Of a DNA stretch of 64,000 nt, positions 45,033 to 53,576 are shown one piece after another. Under the pieces are notes generated by a model. The model ran no database searches, was not told the origin of the DNA, and saw nothing but the letters and a program-made list of their open reading frames with translations. Origin of the DNA: Sediminibacterium sp. C3 (GTDB lineage: Bacteria; Bacteroidota; Bacteroidia; Chitinophagales; Chitinophagaceae); contig NZ_KI669560.1 in the NCBI RefSeq assembly GCF_000508085.1, positions 2,726,254-2,790,253 of the forward strand, read 5' to 3'. Position numbers and translations under genes: made by a program. Numbering within the stretch: position 1 is the first letter of the stretch; every line of letters begins with the position of its first letter.

Positions 45033-45650
45033 ATGGAATTATACTATACTATTTCTGTTTTTATCGTATTGGCTTCTTTGTTTGCCTATTTAAATTACAG
45101 ATTTTTAAAGCTGCCCGGCACGATAGGGATTATGATTATTGCGATGTTGGTTTCTATGGGCATACGCTTATTTGGCGATCAATATTTTCCGGATACGACC
45201 AAAGACTTTTTTGAATTGATCCAACAACTTGATTTCAATGAGATGTTAATGGGGGCAATGCTTAATTTTCTCTTGTTTGCGGGAGCTTTACATGTGAATG
45301 TTTCAGATCTCAAAGAACAAAAATGGGCTATCGTGACCTATGCAACAGTTAGTGTCGTGTTATCGGCATTTATAATTTCAGGGTTGCTGTATTATATAGC
45401 TCCTTTTTTAGGACTGAAAGTTCCTTACATCTATTGTTTGCTCTTTGGAGCTCTTATATCTCCGACAGATCCTATTGTGGTTTTAGGAGTTCTTAAAGAA
45501 GCAAAAGTTCCGAAGCATATTGAAACTAAAATTACCGGAGAATCCCTCTTCAACGATGGTGTAGCGGTGGTGCTGTTTGCTGTTGTTTTAAAACTTTATC
45601 TCCGGGTTGTTCTTTATAAAAGTGCAAGATTAATAAGTTTAATTAGTTAG
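45033..45650 (+). pseudogene. Truncated NhaP-type cation:proton antiporter
   Basis: The 205-residue frame is the N-terminal half of a CPA1 antiporter, with six hydrophobic segments, the motif LLFGALISPTDPIVVLGVLKE and GESLFNDGVAVVLFAVVLKL. Full members have more than 380 residues. After AVVLKL (near 45600) the sequence changes to an unrelated tail (YLRVVLYKSARLISLIS). An IS3-like end lies 80 bases later, so the gene was probably cut by an insertion followed by deletion. The product is not expected to work. Confidence 0.8.
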
Positions 45651-45666
45651 GGATTTCTCAATGGGT

Positions 45667-45772
45667 ATTAACCCCCTAATTCTGGGATTAAATATTGGCA
45701 AAGGTTTGACATTTTTTTCACGTTTGATATCATCCTGAATAGTTTTTTGACAATCTATTCCAGAACTATACA
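45667..45772 (-). mobile_element. Remnant of an IS3-family element end
   Basis: On the minus strand 45772-45731 reads TGTATAGTTCTGGAATAGAT and on to CTATTCAGGATG, closely matching the orfA end of the IS3 element at 33389-33348. A short orfA-like start follows (MISNVKKMSN, compare MTEKVQKKSK) and stops within 22 codons. The rest of the element is missing. Confidence 0.7.
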
Positions 45773-45818
45773 GGTATCTCCACCCTATTCAGTTTTAACG
45801 TAAAACAGAAATGATTCA

Positions 45819-46394
45819 TTAAAGCTTTCCTCCATCATGCGGCTCAATGAGCAATTGCTCTACCGCTACAGGTTTTGCCTCAGCATCTAGTATTAATACC
45901 TGCTGTATGTCCTTTCCATCAATGGTTTCGCCTTTGTTAATAAGCCGGTACCCATTTTCATAAACTACGAAGTAGCCTGCAGGGGAGATAATTAATCCAT
46001 TAAACACCATACTTTCTGTTTTGCGGTTAAACCCCCATGACACAACTTTTTTCCCTGCGATAAATTGCTCAAAAGAGTTCGCAAAAGTGATCTCCGAAAC
46101 ATATTTCCTCATTTCTGTTTGGCCCATCTCTTCTGGATCCCATATATCTTCTGTATCTCTTGCGATAGGAATACTTTCTGGATCCAGTATGGTATTATCT
46201 ATGCTGGGAATCGATCCGACATTAGTGCCATTTACAACAAGCGAATACCCGTTGCTAAAACTGGTTACATAACCGCCAAGAAAAAAGTCATATCCGTTGC
46301 GCAGCCTAACACGTTTAAAGGGCATAAAGTACATTGAGACCGCAACCTGATGGATAATATTTTCATCAAAAGCTGTATAAAAATCTGTTTCCAT
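45819..46394 (-). CDS. Hypothetical protein
   Basis: This 191-residue protein has no recognised motif, signal peptide or membrane segment. It is rich in beta-strand patterns (FFLGGYVTSFSNGYSLVVNG, GYFVVYENGYRLINKGETIDG) that look like two related strand-turn units. It is the last gene of the island, about 350 bases from the right end. Confidence 0.5.
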   Translation of the reverse strand: METDFYTAFDENIIHQVAVSMYFMPFKRVRLRNGYDFFLGGYVTSFSNGYSLVVNGTNVGSIPSIDNTILDPESIPIARDTEDIWDPEEMGQTEMRKYVSEITFANSFEQFIAGKKVVSWGFNRKTESMVFNGLIISPAGYFVVYENGYRLINKGETIDGKDIQQVLILDAEAKPVAVEQLLIEPHDGGKL

Positions 46395-46639
46395 TGCTCA
46401 TTATTGTGTGTTAAATATATTAGTTATATGATGAATTTGAATTTAATAGTGAATATTCTAACCTTTGGCTCAATTAAAAGACCGATTACAAACCCATTCA
46501 AACAATTTGTGGGCAATGTTAATTGTTTGATTTTAGCAACTACTAAATAGGTACTGGTGTATAACGTCAAAAGAAAGAGTACTAATTGTTAGTTAGTGGG
46601 TCTTATACGGATATAGCTTTACAGTTTTAGAAAATAATT

Positions 46640-46669
46640 AAAACCCCAATTCAATTGGATCGGGGTTTT
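46640..46669 (-). terminator. Terminator of the recombinase gene in the circular form
   Basis: AAAACCCC (46640-46647) pairs with GGGGTTTT (46662-46669), with a further inner AATT pairing. It overlaps the stop of the displaced recombinase tail and would end its transcript after excision. Confidence 0.7.
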
Positions 46670-46739
46670 TGCTTTTAATTTTCAGTTCCAAAACAGCATT
46701 TATATCAGCAGCAAATTCTTCCAAACTGGCTCCTATAGA

Positions 46740-46745
46740 GGCTAC
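46740..46745. other. Right attachment core (attR)
   Basis: GGCTAC matches the attL core at 23191-23196. It is followed by AAAG and then the hairpin that would directly follow tRNA-Glu in the emptied chromosome. Confidence 0.7.
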
Positions 46746-46749
46746 AAAG

Positions 46750-46778
46750 CCCTCGAGCGAAAGCGAGAGGGTTTTTTT
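46750..46778 (+). terminator. Original terminator of tRNA-Glu, displaced by the island
   Basis: CCCTC (46750-46754) pairs with GAGGG (46767-46771). Inside are two tandem G-A mismatches, two pairs and a GAAA tetraloop, then seven T. It starts four bases after the attR core, so joining to the tRNA end gives a compact tRNA-terminator unit. Confidence 0.75.
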
Positions 46779-46920
46779 ATTTGCGAACGTGCCGAATGTA
46801 TTCGGTTAAGAGAGCAAGTGAAAAAACCCAGTATCGGCGCAGCCGATGCTAGGGCTTTGGGTAAGGCCCCAAAAAGGGGAAGACAGCCGAGCAAAGCGAG
46901 GCTGTCAATCCCGACTCAAC
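46779..46920. other. GC-rich cluster of hairpins, possible small RNA or REP-like element
   Basis: Three further hairpins follow in 142 bases: AGTATCGGC/GCCGATGCT (46830-46850), CCCC/GGGG around five A (46867-46879) and GACAGCC/GGCTGTC (46882-46906). The last has the same inner plan as the terminator at 46750 (tandem G-A then G-C pairs). No ORF is present. Confidence 0.5.
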
Positions 46921-46949
46921 AAAAAAAGAGGCCACATTACCGTGACCTC
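46921..46949 (-). terminator. Terminator of the SusC/SusD operon
   Basis: GAGGCCAC (46928-46935) pairs with GTGACCTC (46942-46949) with one mismatch. On the minus strand it is followed by seven T. It lies 30 bases after the SusD stop. Confidence 0.85.
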
Positions 46950-46978
46950 CTTGCTACAATTAATCAATCCCAAAATAT

Positions 46979-48349
46979 TTAACCACCCGCATATAAATCC
47001 CAGTTGATTTCCGCCTGAGGACGAGGGAATTGTCTGAAGATGGTTCCTAAATCAAAGGAAGTAGGAATGGTATTCAATCTGTCGTATCTACGGGCATCAA
47101 TCCATCTGTGGCCCCATGGCTCTGCCCATAAGGAATAACGGCGCTGATACAAGATTTCATTAATCAATGCTGCCTGAGTGGTAGCACCCGCATAGTTGCC
47201 AATATTGGCTGCAGTACGAATGATATTGATGGCATTTACCGCATCAGTAGTTTGATTCAACTGTGCATGTGCTTCTGCCTTAATTAAAATCAATTCCTCA
47301 TTTTTAATGAATGGCATTGGAGCAGTATTGGTTGCCCATCTTTTATCCTGGTGAGTACCAACAAGAGGGGTAGCATCTGTGGTAACGGTTACAGGCGTTG
47401 CGCGCTGATGAAACTTCGCAGCTACTCTTGCGTCGCCAGGTGTAGCATCTGCCAGTACAGAAGGATGTACAACAATGATTGTGTTGATATTGGCATCCAG
47501 CACATAGAACATAGGATTGAATCCATCCGGTGGTGCACCAAAAGTATGAGCTGGTCCTGCATTTAATGAACCGGTCAGATTCATGAAAGAAAGATTCAAT
47601 GCATTCAATGCACCCTGCCAGTCCTTTCTGTAGATGGCAACACGCGCTGTGATAGCTTTATTCAATCGCTTTAATCCATCTATATTATTAAATCCATTAA
47701 ATCCTGCTGTCAGGGTAAATGGAAACACAGATCCTGCATTATTCAAATCCTCGTAACCAGCAGTTAGCAAGGAATCAATAAAACCAAGAGCAGCTGTATA
47801 CGATCTTACAGGCCCTGGCTTCAATGGATCACTGATATCGGTTCTGATACCGTTTTCATATAACCAGTTGGCTGGAATCAGATACTGATAAGCCATAATA
47901 GTTTTAGCAAAACCAGCTACAGCTCGTTTTTCCTGTGCACTCAGTGAACCCGAATTATTAGCGGCATCAATCAATACCAATCCTTGCTTAATCGCCTGAT
48001 AAGGCGCAGCATAAGATCCGCCCCCCGTAGCACCAAACCCAAAATAAGCAGCATCGGGTAATCGACCTGCCTGTCCGAGCCAGTCAGTCTGGAAACGGGG
48101 ATCGGAAGCATTCAGATACCAGATTTCTCTGCCGAATGTATTCCAGGCCTGACAAATATTTGTTACGTACCCTTTGTGACGTTGCTCCAACCCCGTTACC
48201 AGAAATTGAATCTGTCTTCTGGATGCATTGTTGGTAACACTTGCTTCACTTGGATTATTGGGGTCTGTTAGTTCCTTAACCTTAAGTGGATTGCAACTAA
48301 ACATAGCTGCGATCACACCGGTTGCAAATAGTATTGTAAACTTTTTCAT
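46979..48349 (-). CDS. SusD/RagB-family nutrient-binding lipoprotein
   Basis: The 456-residue protein has a lipoprotein signal (FATGVIAAMFSC) and a helical repeat core. The family C-terminal region is visible (NEILYQRRYSLWAEPWGHRWIDARRYDRL), with the final PRPQAEIN. SusD proteins sit on the outer surface and close over the SusC transporter. The SusC gene lies 11 bases upstream. No glycoside hydrolase or sulfatase is close by, so the substrate is not evident. Confidence 0.93.
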   Translation of the reverse strand: MKKFTILFATGVIAAMFSCNPLKVKELTDPNNPSEASVTNNASRRQIQFLVTGLEQRHKGYVTNICQAWNTFGREIWYLNASDPRFQTDWLGQAGRLPDAAYFGFGATGGGSYAAPYQAIKQGLVLIDAANNSGSLSAQEKRAVAGFAKTIMAYQYLIPANWLYENGIRTDISDPLKPGPVRSYTAALGFIDSLLTAGYEDLNNAGSVFPFTLTAGFNGFNNIDGLKRLNKAITARVAIYRKDWQGALNALNLSFMNLTGSLNAGPAHTFGAPPDGFNPMFYVLDANINTIIVVHPSVLADATPGDARVAAKFHQRATPVTVTTDATPLVGTHQDKRWATNTAPMPFIKNEELILIKAEAHAQLNQTTDAVNAINIIRTAANIGNYAGATTQAALINEILYQRRYSLWAEPWGHRWIDARRYDRLNTIPTSFDLGTIFRQFPRPQAEINWDLYAGG

Positions 48350-48360
48350 ATGCCTATGTA

Positions 48361-51333
48361 TTAGAAGTCAATTTGTAGGTGAAAAAATAATCTTCTGGAA
48401 GTAGGATAAGGAGCCACATCCACGTTATTGGCAATTGCCTGAGCGCCAAATGTGGAAGTTTCCGGATCATATCCTACGTATTTGGTAGCCAGAAAAACAT
48501 TGTTTCCGGAAATACCAATTCTTGCACGCTGAATAACATTTCCGAATGTGCGACTAACAGTTTCTTTTGGCAAAGTATAATACAAACCAACTTCACGAAT
48601 TTTCAGGAAAGTAGCATCCTGCACCCAACGTCCTGCATTGTTGAATGGAGCCGGCGGACGCTGACGACCATCCGGAATACCATCCCGATTGCTATCATTA
48701 AACCAACCTCTGGTTGTACCACCACCATCTGTTAAGAAAGAAGTAAGGTTGATATTATCACCTCCTTTTCTATACTCAGTTAAAATACTTAAATCAAAGT
48801 TTTTAAGGAAAGTGATGTTGTTAGACCAGGATGTTGTCCAATCGGGTTGTGCATTTCCCCAAACAGTAAATACACCCGGAGATATGGCAGGAGTACCAAC
48901 GATTGTTGTTGGAGGAAGACCCTGTTGAATCAGGAAGGTTCCTAAGGCAGTACCAAATGCGCCGGTTGTGTAAGATGGAATACCCAATCTGGTAATCAGC
49001 ACATCATTCTTCCACCATAACAAACGAGAGAACCATCTGAAATTAGGTTTCTGAATAACCGTTCCGGACAAACCTAATTCAATACCCTTATTTCTCATCT
49101 CTGCTTCGTTACTGATGGTACTTACCACACCCGTTGCAGGAGACAATGTTAATGGCTGTAAATTGTTCTTGGTTGTCTTGATATAATAAGTGGCTTCGAA
49201 CAAGATTTTGTTATTTAAAAGTCCTGCATCAATACCAAATTCCAATTCCTCAGCACGCTCAGGTAGAATATTGGTATTGCCCACACTGGTTGCTACAGTT
49301 GAACCCAATAAGCCGCCAATATTTACACCACCTAAAGAAGTAAATGTAGCACCGAAAGGTACAGGCCCTGCTGTTTGACCATAAGCAATTCTGGGCTTGA
49401 ACTGAGAAATTGCATTGATCTTCCAGAAATCAAAATTGGTCAGGTTCACAGCCAATGATGCTTTAGGGAAAGCATAGAATCTGTTGACATTTCCGTTGGT
49501 ATTCGATTTATCCCAACGCATACCAACAGTTCCTATGATCTTATCTTCAAAGTTCATTTGTTGTTGTAAGAAAACACCCACATCGCTTTGTGTACTTTCA
49601 AACTGAGATTCTACTTCCTGTACAGTCGCCTGTTTAATATTGGACTGGCCAGGAGCTAAACCACGGCCTCTATTGAACAAGCCACTATTCTTAAAGTCTA
49701 ATCGTACTAAGCCCGCTTGTGTACTGAAATTCACTCGTTTAACCTGCCAGTCGTACACCAATGCAGCCTGGATATTGGTGTTCATGGTTTCCTGTCTTCC
49801 AATCAACACATCTCCCGGATTCGCCTGTCCTCTCTGGAATTGCAAATCATCTGGCAAATACACTTTAGTGGAATTTTGCAAATAATCAAGACCTCCATTC
49901 AATCTGAATTTCAATTGGGAATTTTCTTTTTTAAACAGATTAATATCCAATCCAAAAGACTGAATAAAACGATTTACCAATGAGTTGTTGATTGCCTTAT
50001 CCGTTACAGCAACAGGATTCTCTGCGAAATAAGGGTTATCAGGATATACACCGTTTACCGGTCTTAGGTCAAAGTAGTTGGGCACATAAGCGATATTGTA
50101 TCCGATACTAGCTCCAGAGTTATTCTGGTTGCCGGTAAACCCTCTATCGGTATTGGTTCTAATATAGTTTGAATTAACGGTAAGAACAATGTCTTTCGAA
50201 AGTTTGTGCTCAATATTGGCACGAATGGATTGTCTTTCAAATCCTGTTCTTCTTACTATACCGCCTTCATCGGTTAAGGATCCGGAAACAAAAAACTTTG
50301 TCTTCTCATCTCCGCCACGAATACTTAAACGGGAGTTAATTAAGGTAGCTGTGTTACCGTAAAAATAATCTTCGTAGTTCACGAAATTATTATTGGCTAC
50401 TGCATTCTGAAAACGAGTGAGTTCAATGGGTCTTCTGGCAGCCGGAAAGAAGCTATTAATCTTAGCTTCACTCCAATTATCTACGCCCATCATTCTTAAA
50501 GGAGTAGCCATTCCTATATCCTGTCCAAAACTGATGGTGGTTTTTCCTGCCGCACCTTTCTTGGTGGTAATTACCAATACACCAGCATTTGCCCTGGTAC
50601 CATAAATAGCAGCAGCAGAAGGTCCTTTTAACACTTCAATGCTTTCAATATCGGCAGGATTAATATCCGCCAAACGATTAGCCCCGTCGTCCTGACTGGC
50701 AGCACCGGCTCCGGTTACGGAAGCTCTACCCGTACGCTGAAAATCATTACTGATATAAACACCATCCAATACAATCAATGGAGCTGATGCTTGCGTTAAG
50801 CTAGATAAACCGCGTAACTGTATATTGATACCTCCACCAGGTGCACCTGAATTCATTCGGATATTGGCCCCGGAAACTTTGCCATATAAAGCACCGTCCG
50901 CTGTTTGAATTTGTGTAGTACCCGTTAAATCCTTGGCAGATACCGTGGTAATAGCATTTGCCAAATTCGATCTTTTAATAGAAGAAGCAAGACCCGTAAT
51001 AACCACTTCTTTTAGCGAGCTCACTTCCTCTTCCATAGAAAACTGCGCTACTGGTTTACTATCTGAAACTGAAACTTCCATCGTTTTAAAACCAACGTAT
51101 TTCAAAACAAGCACCACTGATTTTGAATTGGTTTTAATGGAAAAGTTTCCTTTGGCATCTGTAGTAGTTACCAAACTGGTTCCTTTTACTGAAACAGAAA
51201 CTCCGGTCAGTGGATTTCCCGAGACTGCTTCTTTTACAGTACCTGAAGCCGTAAAGCCCTGTGCCTCTGCAAAAAATCCTTTCAGCACAAAAAGCATTAC
51301 TAAAAAAACTTTGAATAGATAAAGTTTCTTCAT
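48361..51333 (-). CDS. SusC/RagA-family TonB-linked outer membrane transporter
   Basis: The start at 51333 (MKKLYLFKVFLVMLFVLKG) gives 990 residues with a good signal peptide; an ATG at 51390 would put 19 residues before it. After the signal come the carboxypeptidase-like beta-sandwich (FTASGTVKEAVSGNPLTGVS), the plug with the SusC signature (LRGLSSLTQASAPLIVLDGV) and GPSAAAIYGTRANAGVLVI, and the barrel. With SusD it takes up an oligomeric nutrient using TonB energy. The gene pair diverges from the HMCES-type gene. Confidence 0.95.
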   Translation of the reverse strand: MKKLYLFKVFLVMLFVLKGFFAEAQGFTASGTVKEAVSGNPLTGVSVSVKGTSLVTTTDAKGNFSIKTNSKSVVLVLKYVGFKTMEVSVSDSKPVAQFSMEEEVSSLKEVVITGLASSIKRSNLANAITTVSAKDLTGTTQIQTADGALYGKVSGANIRMNSGAPGGGINIQLRGLSSLTQASAPLIVLDGVYISNDFQRTGRASVTGAGAASQDDGANRLADINPADIESIEVLKGPSAAAIYGTRANAGVLVITTKKGAAGKTTISFGQDIGMATPLRMMGVDNWSEAKINSFFPAARRPIELTRFQNAVANNNFVNYEDYFYGNTATLINSRLSIRGGDEKTKFFVSGSLTDEGGIVRRTGFERQSIRANIEHKLSKDIVLTVNSNYIRTNTDRGFTGNQNNSGASIGYNIAYVPNYFDLRPVNGVYPDNPYFAENPVAVTDKAINNSLVNRFIQSFGLDINLFKKENSQLKFRLNGGLDYLQNSTKVYLPDDLQFQRGQANPGDVLIGRQETMNTNIQAALVYDWQVKRVNFSTQAGLVRLDFKNSGLFNRGRGLAPGQSNIKQATVQEVESQFESTQSDVGVFLQQQMNFEDKIIGTVGMRWDKSNTNGNVNRFYAFPKASLAVNLTNFDFWKINAISQFKPRIAYGQTAGPVPFGATFTSLGGVNIGGLLGSTVATSVGNTNILPERAEELEFGIDAGLLNNKILFEATYYIKTTKNNLQPLTLSPATGVVSTISNEAEMRNKGIELGLSGTVIQKPNFRWFSRLLWWKNDVLITRLGIPSYTTGAFGTALGTFLIQQGLPPTTIVGTPAISPGVFTVWGNAQPDWTTSWSNNITFLKNFDLSILTEYRKGGDNINLTSFLTDGGGTTRGWFNDSNRDGIPDGRQRPPAPFNNAGRWVQDATFLKIREVGLYYTLPKETVSRTFGNVIQRARIGISGNNVFLATKYVGYDPETSTFGAQAIANNVDVAPYPTSRRLFFHLQIDF

Positions 51334-51480
51334 GCGAATTAGTTTTTGGTTAATGAATAAAATATCCTGAGGCATTAAATTATTAAACAAAACAAAAATT
51401 CAGGTGGTAGGAAATAGCCTGTTTAAAACCTATGGTTATATTCTGTATTTTTCGCGAATTTCAGGATAGATTTATTGCTT

Positions 51481-52218
51481 ATGTGCTACTACAATTCATT
51501 AAAATTACCAGCCAAAAAAGAGCTTACACTGAAAGGGAAAACAAAATCCATTCCTGCCACTGATATTACAGTGCAGTCTGGTTTTGCCTACCAATCCTGG
51601 CCAATTATTATAGAAAACAATGCAGGTGAATGGGAGCCGGAACTGGCACACTGGGAATTCATACCCTGGTTTATTAAAAATCTGGGAGAGTTACAGGAGA
51701 GCAGAAAAAAATACAACACACTCAATGCTACTTCAGAAAAATTATTTGAAAGCAAAGTTTACCAAGCGGCAGCAAAATCCAGAAGATGCCTGGTCTTAAG
51801 TACTGGGTTCTTTGAATGGAGACATTACCAAAGGCCGGAAGATAAAAAACCGGTTGCTTTTCCCTATTATATTCATAGTGCATATAAGCAGGAAGACCTG
51901 CTCTTCATGGCTGGTATCTGGCAACCCTGGACCGACCAACTTTCTGGTGAAATGATACATAGTTTTGCCATCGTTACCACACAGGCAAATGGTTTGATGG
52001 AAAAAATTCACAACACCAAAAAACGGATGCCCACCATTTTGCCCACAACACTGGCAGAAGAATGGATCAGCCCCATCAGAGAAAACAGAGTGAAGGAACT
52101 AGCTGCCTATCAGGCTGAAGAAGGAACCTTAACTGCCTACTCGCTTTCCAAAGATTTTAATAAGGGGATTTTCAATCCGCTGGAGGAAGTGGAGTACAAA
52201 AACCTCCCACCATTATAA
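51481..52218 (+). CDS. SOS response-associated peptidase (HMCES/YedK family)
   Basis: The ATG at 51481 makes the catalytic cysteine residue 2 (MCYYN), which the family requires because the free Cys2 crosslinks abasic sites in single-stranded DNA. An upstream TTG at 51475 would bury it. Other family features are STGFFEWRHY and VTTQANGLMEKIHNTKKRMP with the active-site His. The length is 245 residues. It protects DNA at stalled forks. It is convergent with the moa cluster, with a 6-base overlap of ends. Confidence 0.93.
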   Translation: MCYYNSLKLPAKKELTLKGKTKSIPATDITVQSGFAYQSWPIIIENNAGEWEPELAHWEFIPWFIKNLGELQESRKKYNTLNATSEKLFESKVYQAAAKSRRCLVLSTGFFEWRHYQRPEDKKPVAFPYYIHSAYKQEDLLFMAGIWQPWTDQLSGEMIHSFAIVTTQANGLMEKIHNTKKRMPTILPTTLAEEWISPIRENRVKELAAYQAEEGTLTAYSLSKDFNKGIFNPLEEVEYKNLPPL

Positions 52219-53127
52219 GGTATGACGGCTCCCCTTTATTACATCAAAAACATGTAGTATCTGGGGGAACAAAGCTGCCATGTACTCACTGGCCCCTGAA
52301 AGGGATCCGGGGAAGCTCATCACCAGGGTATTATCAATCAGACCGGCTACGCTTCTGGATAACATTGCATAGGGCATGCGATTTTGTCCATAATTTCTGG
52401 CAGCTTCCATAATGCCAGGCAGTTCCTTCTGCAACATCGGCTTCAGAATATCCGGTGTAATATCGCGGTGAGAAACCCCGGTACCGCCTACCAAAATCAA
52501 CAACTGATTCTTCGCATTCGTATTTGCTTCCACAGCATTTCTGATTGCGTCTGCTTCATCTGGTATAACGCCATAATCAGGCACAGATACACCCAATGCT
52601 TCCAAGGCTTCCACCACTGCTTTACCTGCACTATCTTCCCCCTTTCCTGCAGCAATGGTGTCTGAACAAACAATAACAGCTGCATTCAATCCTTTGTCTG
52701 CATACTTTTTCTTATCTGACTTGCCGCCTGTTTTTGACTGTAGTTTAATTTCCTGTATGCTTACATGCTTATCAATCGGCTTCAGCATATCATATAAAGT
52801 GAGGGCCGCAATAGAAGCACCATGCATGGCTTCCACTTCTACACCCGTTTTATAAACCGTATGCACTTCCACTTCTATTAATACTTTCAAATCCTTGATG
52901 GTAAAACGAACATCCGTATACTCAACAGGAAGCGGATGACAATCCGGTATCAGCTCGCTTGTCTTTTTTACCCCAAACAATGCCGCCACTTTCGCAAAAG
53001 AAAAAACATCTCCCTTGGGCACTTTCTGCTGAACAATCGCATCAATCGTATCCTGACTGGACACCAATACAGATGCTTCAGCAATGGCTTTGCGCAGGGT
53101 GTTTGATTTATGGGTGATATTAACCAT
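52213..53127 (-). CDS. moaCB: MoaC-MogA/MoaB fusion, molybdopterin biosynthesis
   Basis: The 304-residue protein joins two steps. Residues 1-155 are MoaC (DVFSFAKVAALFGVKKTSELIPDCHPLP; VHTVYKTGVEVEAMHGAS), which makes cyclic pyranopterin phosphate. Residues 160-304 are MoaB/MogA (VIVCSDTIAAGKGEDSAGK; LLILVGGTGVSHRDITPD), which adenylates molybdopterin. This fusion is known in Bacteroidota. It is the last gene of the cofactor cluster, five bases after moaE. Confidence 0.93.
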   Translation of the reverse strand: MVNITHKSNTLRKAIAEASVLVSSQDTIDAIVQQKVPKGDVFSFAKVAALFGVKKTSELIPDCHPLPVEYTDVRFTIKDLKVLIEVEVHTVYKTGVEVEAMHGASIAALTLYDMLKPIDKHVSIQEIKLQSKTGGKSDKKKYADKGLNAAVIVCSDTIAAGKGEDSAGKAVVEALEALGVSVPDYGVIPDEADAIRNAVEANTNAKNQLLILVGGTGVSHRDITPDILKPMLQKELPGIMEAARNYGQNRMPYAMLSRSVAGLIDNTLVMSFPGSLSGASEYMAALFPQILHVFDVIKGSRHTL

Positions 53128-53132
53128 TCGTT

Positions 53133-53576
53133 TTAATTATTTTGTTTCCAGACTGTTGATTGATTGGTACAGATTTCCTTACCCCAAATGGGCAGCTCTT
53201 TTTTAATCGTTTCTACCATTTCACTGCAGGCATCAATGGCATCCCTGCGATGGGCCGAAGAAGTAAAAACGAACAAACAGATTTCACCAACGGCTACCCG
53301 TCCCAGGCTATGATATATATGCATGCAGGTCAATGCGTATTTTTCAAAAAATTGTTCCCGAATCACGGCCATTTTTTCTTCCACCATTAATTCATAAGCA
53401 GTGTACTCAATAGCAACTACTTTTTCTCCGTTCAACTCATCCGCTCTTACCTGACCTAAGAAAATGCTATGTGCCCCAATATTCGTTTTAGCAGCATGCT
53501 TCTGAATATCATCTGCTATTTTTTGTGCAGGAATGGGTCCCTGAAAAAAAATACGATGCTGTTTTTTACTACTCAT
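53133..53576 (-). CDS. moaE: Molybdopterin synthase catalytic subunit MoaE
   Basis: This 147-residue MoaE converts cyclic pyranopterin phosphate to molybdopterin with MoaD. Family motifs are GAHSIFLGQVRADE, VAIEYTAYELM, YHSLGRVAVGEICLFV, and SSAHRRDAIDACSEMVE, with the catalytic lysines in KKELPIWGKE. It overlaps the moeB end by eight bases. Confidence 0.95.
   Translation of the reverse strand: MSSKKQHRIFFQGPIPAQKIADDIQKHAAKTNIGAHSIFLGQVRADELNGEKVVAIEYTAYELMVEEKMAVIREQFFEKYALTCMHIYHSLGRVAVGEICLFVFTSSAHRRDAIDACSEMVETIKKELPIWGKEICTNQSTVWKQNN

Larger units (their letters stand above)
23191..46745. mobile_element. Integrated genomic island at tRNA-Glu, about 23.5 kb
   Basis: The 6-bp core GGCTAC occurs at the tRNA 3' end (23191-23196) and at 46740-46745. 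Two reconstructions support these ends. In the circle, the recombinase frame reads across the core for 33 codons to a stop beside a terminator hairpin. In the emptied chromosome, tRNA-Glu is followed at once by a strong terminator hairpin. Cargo is efflux, lipid-related, regulatory, putative defence and stress genes plus an IS3 element. No relaxase or conjugation genes are seen, so transfer would need a helper. Confidence 0.75.
46638..46745 (-). other. Displaced 3' end of the recombinase gene
   Basis: Read on the minus strand from the core (GTAGCC, Val-Ala), the frame continues SIGASLEEFAADINAVLELK and ends NPDPIELGF at a TAA (46638-46640), 33 codons after the core. The phase matches the recombinase exactly when 23191 is joined to 46739. 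It has natural composition and ends over a terminator hairpin. In the integrated state it is cut off from its gene. Confidence 0.75.
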
